Assembly (NCBI GenBank): GCA_938003555.1
Contig: CALKXN010000375.1
Coordinates: forward strand, 1 to 7,909
Origin: an uncultured Robiginitomaculum sp.
Lineage (GTDB): Bacteria; Pseudomonadota; Alphaproteobacteria; Caulobacterales; Maricaulaceae
Length of the DNA: 7,909 nt
Direction of reading: 5' to 3'
Shown: positions 7,241 through 7,909 of the stretch, piece by piece
Position numbering within the stretch: position 1 is the stretch's first letter
How the letters are laid out: each line of letters starts with the position of its first letter
The notes under the pieces: model-generated
The model's input: the letters and a program-made list of their open reading frames with translations, nothing else
Told to the model about the DNA's origin: nothing
The model's database searches: none
Position numbers and translations under genes: made by a program

Positions 7241-7296
7241 GCCATAAGTTTAGGCGCTTATGGCGATCTCGATTGCTTTGAGGCCGAGCGCCTGAA
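7241..7296. repeat. Two overlapping, mutually exclusive hairpins
   Basis: Hairpin A has a perfect 8-bp stem, gccataag (7241-7248) with cttatggc (7257-7264), and an 8-base loop. Hairpin B pairs tttaggcgct (7249-7258) with agcgcctgaa (7287-7296): ten pairs including one G-T, continued inside by ggc (7262-7264) with gcc (7283-7285). The loop and 3' arm of A are used by B, so they cannot form together. They lie about 90 bp upstream of the Imm11-like start. An attenuator or structured leader is possible but unproven. Confidence 0.45.
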
Positions 7297-7383
7297 TTAT
7301 AGCTCAGTCCGTTAACGCGCGTGACTCAGTTGCATTCTAGCCGGTGAAATAGAACCTGCAAACGAAGAGCATTACACGCCAAT

Positions 7384-7909
7384 ATGCCAAAATTGTTGAA
7401 ACCAAAAGAGATGGTCAGAAACGGGTCTTTAGGCCTGATCACGAAAGGTGTTGATGGTTTTTGGAATAGGCGCTTGGATCAATTACCGGAAAACATATCT
7501 CAGCATTATCCTTTGAAGTTTGAAGAGCTAGATGGTGTTTTTGATCCCGGGCATTTTGTGGCTTGGCGATATGATACCACTTGTTTTGTGTCAAAGAAAA
7601 TGAAAGATTTTATCGAGACATTAGAGCCTGATATTCACACATTTATACCTGTTAAAATTACACTTAAAGATGGAACAATTCGCACGGATTATTCTTTATT
7701 AAAGGTTGGTAAGATCTTAAACGCTGTCGTCCCTGAACTCTCTGATATTAGCCCATTGACAATTGTAGATCGGCAGACGGGTGAGGACATCTTCGTTCGA
7801 TATTCGTATAGCATAGTTGCAAAAATTACTTTCAAACGAAGTGTCGTGAAAAATAGTATGCTTTGGCTGGATTCGGATTTGGCTACGTCAGATATCTTTT
7901 GTTCCGATG
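7384..7909 (+). CDS. Imm11 (DUF1629)-like immunity protein, N-terminal part (3' end outside window)
   Basis: An open frame of 175 codons from ATG 7384 runs to the window edge without a stop. The core (residues about 50-125) reads GHFVAWRYDTTCFVSKKMKDF, then EPDIHTFIPVKITLKDGT, then YSLLKVGKILNAVVPELSDIS. This follows the Imm11/DUF1629 pattern, in which a 'sekfkdiie.lepgvhqf.pv' segment is followed by a 'yyllnv...d..S' segment. The end, MLWLDSDLATSDIFCSD (159-175), would match the late part of that domain just before its last strand and helix. Family knowledge: Imm11 proteins protect cells from cognate polymorphic or contact-dependent toxins, acting in the cytoplasm. An in-frame stop at 7345-7347 excludes an earlier start, and no ATG or GTG lies between. 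The Shine-Dalgarno is weak (gaagag, 14 bases away), so a start at codon 10 (ATG 7411) is possible. No signal peptide is seen. The gene is A+T-rich, like its divergent neighbour. No toxin gene is visible in the window. Confidence 0.75.
   Translation, partial: MPKLLKPKEMVRNGSLGLITKGVDGFWNRRLDQLPENISQHYPLKFEELDGVFDPGHFVAWRYDTTCFVSKKMKDFIETLEPDIHTFIPVKITLKDGTIRTDYSLLKVGKILNAVVPELSDISPLTIVDRQTGEDIFVRYSYSIVAKITFKRSVVKNSMLWLDSDLATSDIFCSD

Larger units (their letters stand above)
6940..7383. other. Gene-free stretch between two divergent immunity-like genes
   Basis: No open frame of useful length with a credible start is seen on either strand, and no recognisable gene remnant. It must hold the promoters of both flanking genes. 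It contains a 13-bp palindrome (6972-6984), a 7-bp inverted repeat (7023-7050), overlapping hairpins (7241-7296), a 9-bp direct repeat cattcagcc (7172-7180 and 7235-7243), and the self-complementary acgcgcgt (7315-7322). Its composition is less A+T-rich than the flanking accessory genes. At 444 bp it is long for a plain divergent promoter region, so a decayed gene or an untranslated RNA is possible. Confidence 0.6.

Noticed and set aside
7249..7296. Long imperfect palindrome as an integron attC site
   Set aside because: The core-site order is wrong: it runs GTT-like to GAA-like rather than RYYYAAC to GTTRRRY, and no integrase or second site is present.
7295..7360. tRNA-like wording (tatagctcagtccgtta) suggesting a tRNA or attachment-site relic
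   Set aside because: The D-arm does not pair and no anticodon arm, T-arm or acceptor stem can be built around it.

Overview
The window looks like chromosomal DNA of an alphaproteobacterium. The sugar-nucleotide genes have the G+C-rich codon use and sequence style of that class, perhaps a Hyphomonas/Robiginitomaculum-type lineage. The class call is an inference from protein style and the genus-level guess is weak. The left two thirds (1-5463) carry housekeeping and envelope-precursor genes. The right third (5464-7909) is clearly more A+T-rich and carries accessory genes that resemble polymorphic-toxin immunity genes.

Layout: (i) 2-682, the 3' part of a UDP-glucose 6-dehydrogenase gene (+). 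(ii) 716-1149, a compact 434-bp unit made of one DUF559 endonuclease-like gene (766-1098) closely bracketed by two inverted 45-bp copies of a hairpin-forming repeat. It sits in the gap between two convergent genes. (iii) 1171-2517, glmM on the minus strand, diverging across a 157-bp A+T-rich gap from glmS (2675-4495, +). (iv) galU (4567-5463, +), 71 bp after glmS. (v) A 473-codon gene on the minus strand (5518-6939), convergent with galU, with a helical N-terminal part and a C-terminal part that resembles SUKH immunity proteins. (vi) 6940-7383, a 444-bp stretch with no gene but with several inverted repeats. (vii) 7384-7909, the 5' part of an Imm11 (DUF1629)-like gene that runs off the window.

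How the genes work together: GlmS makes glucosamine-6-phosphate and GlmM turns it into glucosamine-1-phosphate, the feed for UDP-GlcNAc and hence peptidoglycan and lipid A. GalU makes UDP-glucose, and the dehydrogenase oxidises it to UDP-glucuronate for polysaccharides. The glmU gene that would complete the UDP-GlcNAc branch is not in the window. The most interesting item is the DUF559 unit. The repeats end 5 and 6 bp from the start and stop codons, one repeat supplies the ribosome binding site, and the two repeat copies differ mainly by a compensated base-pair change in a hairpin stem. This looks like a minimal mobile or dispersed element in which an endonuclease-fold gene travels with palindromic repeats, similar in outline to REP/RAYT systems.
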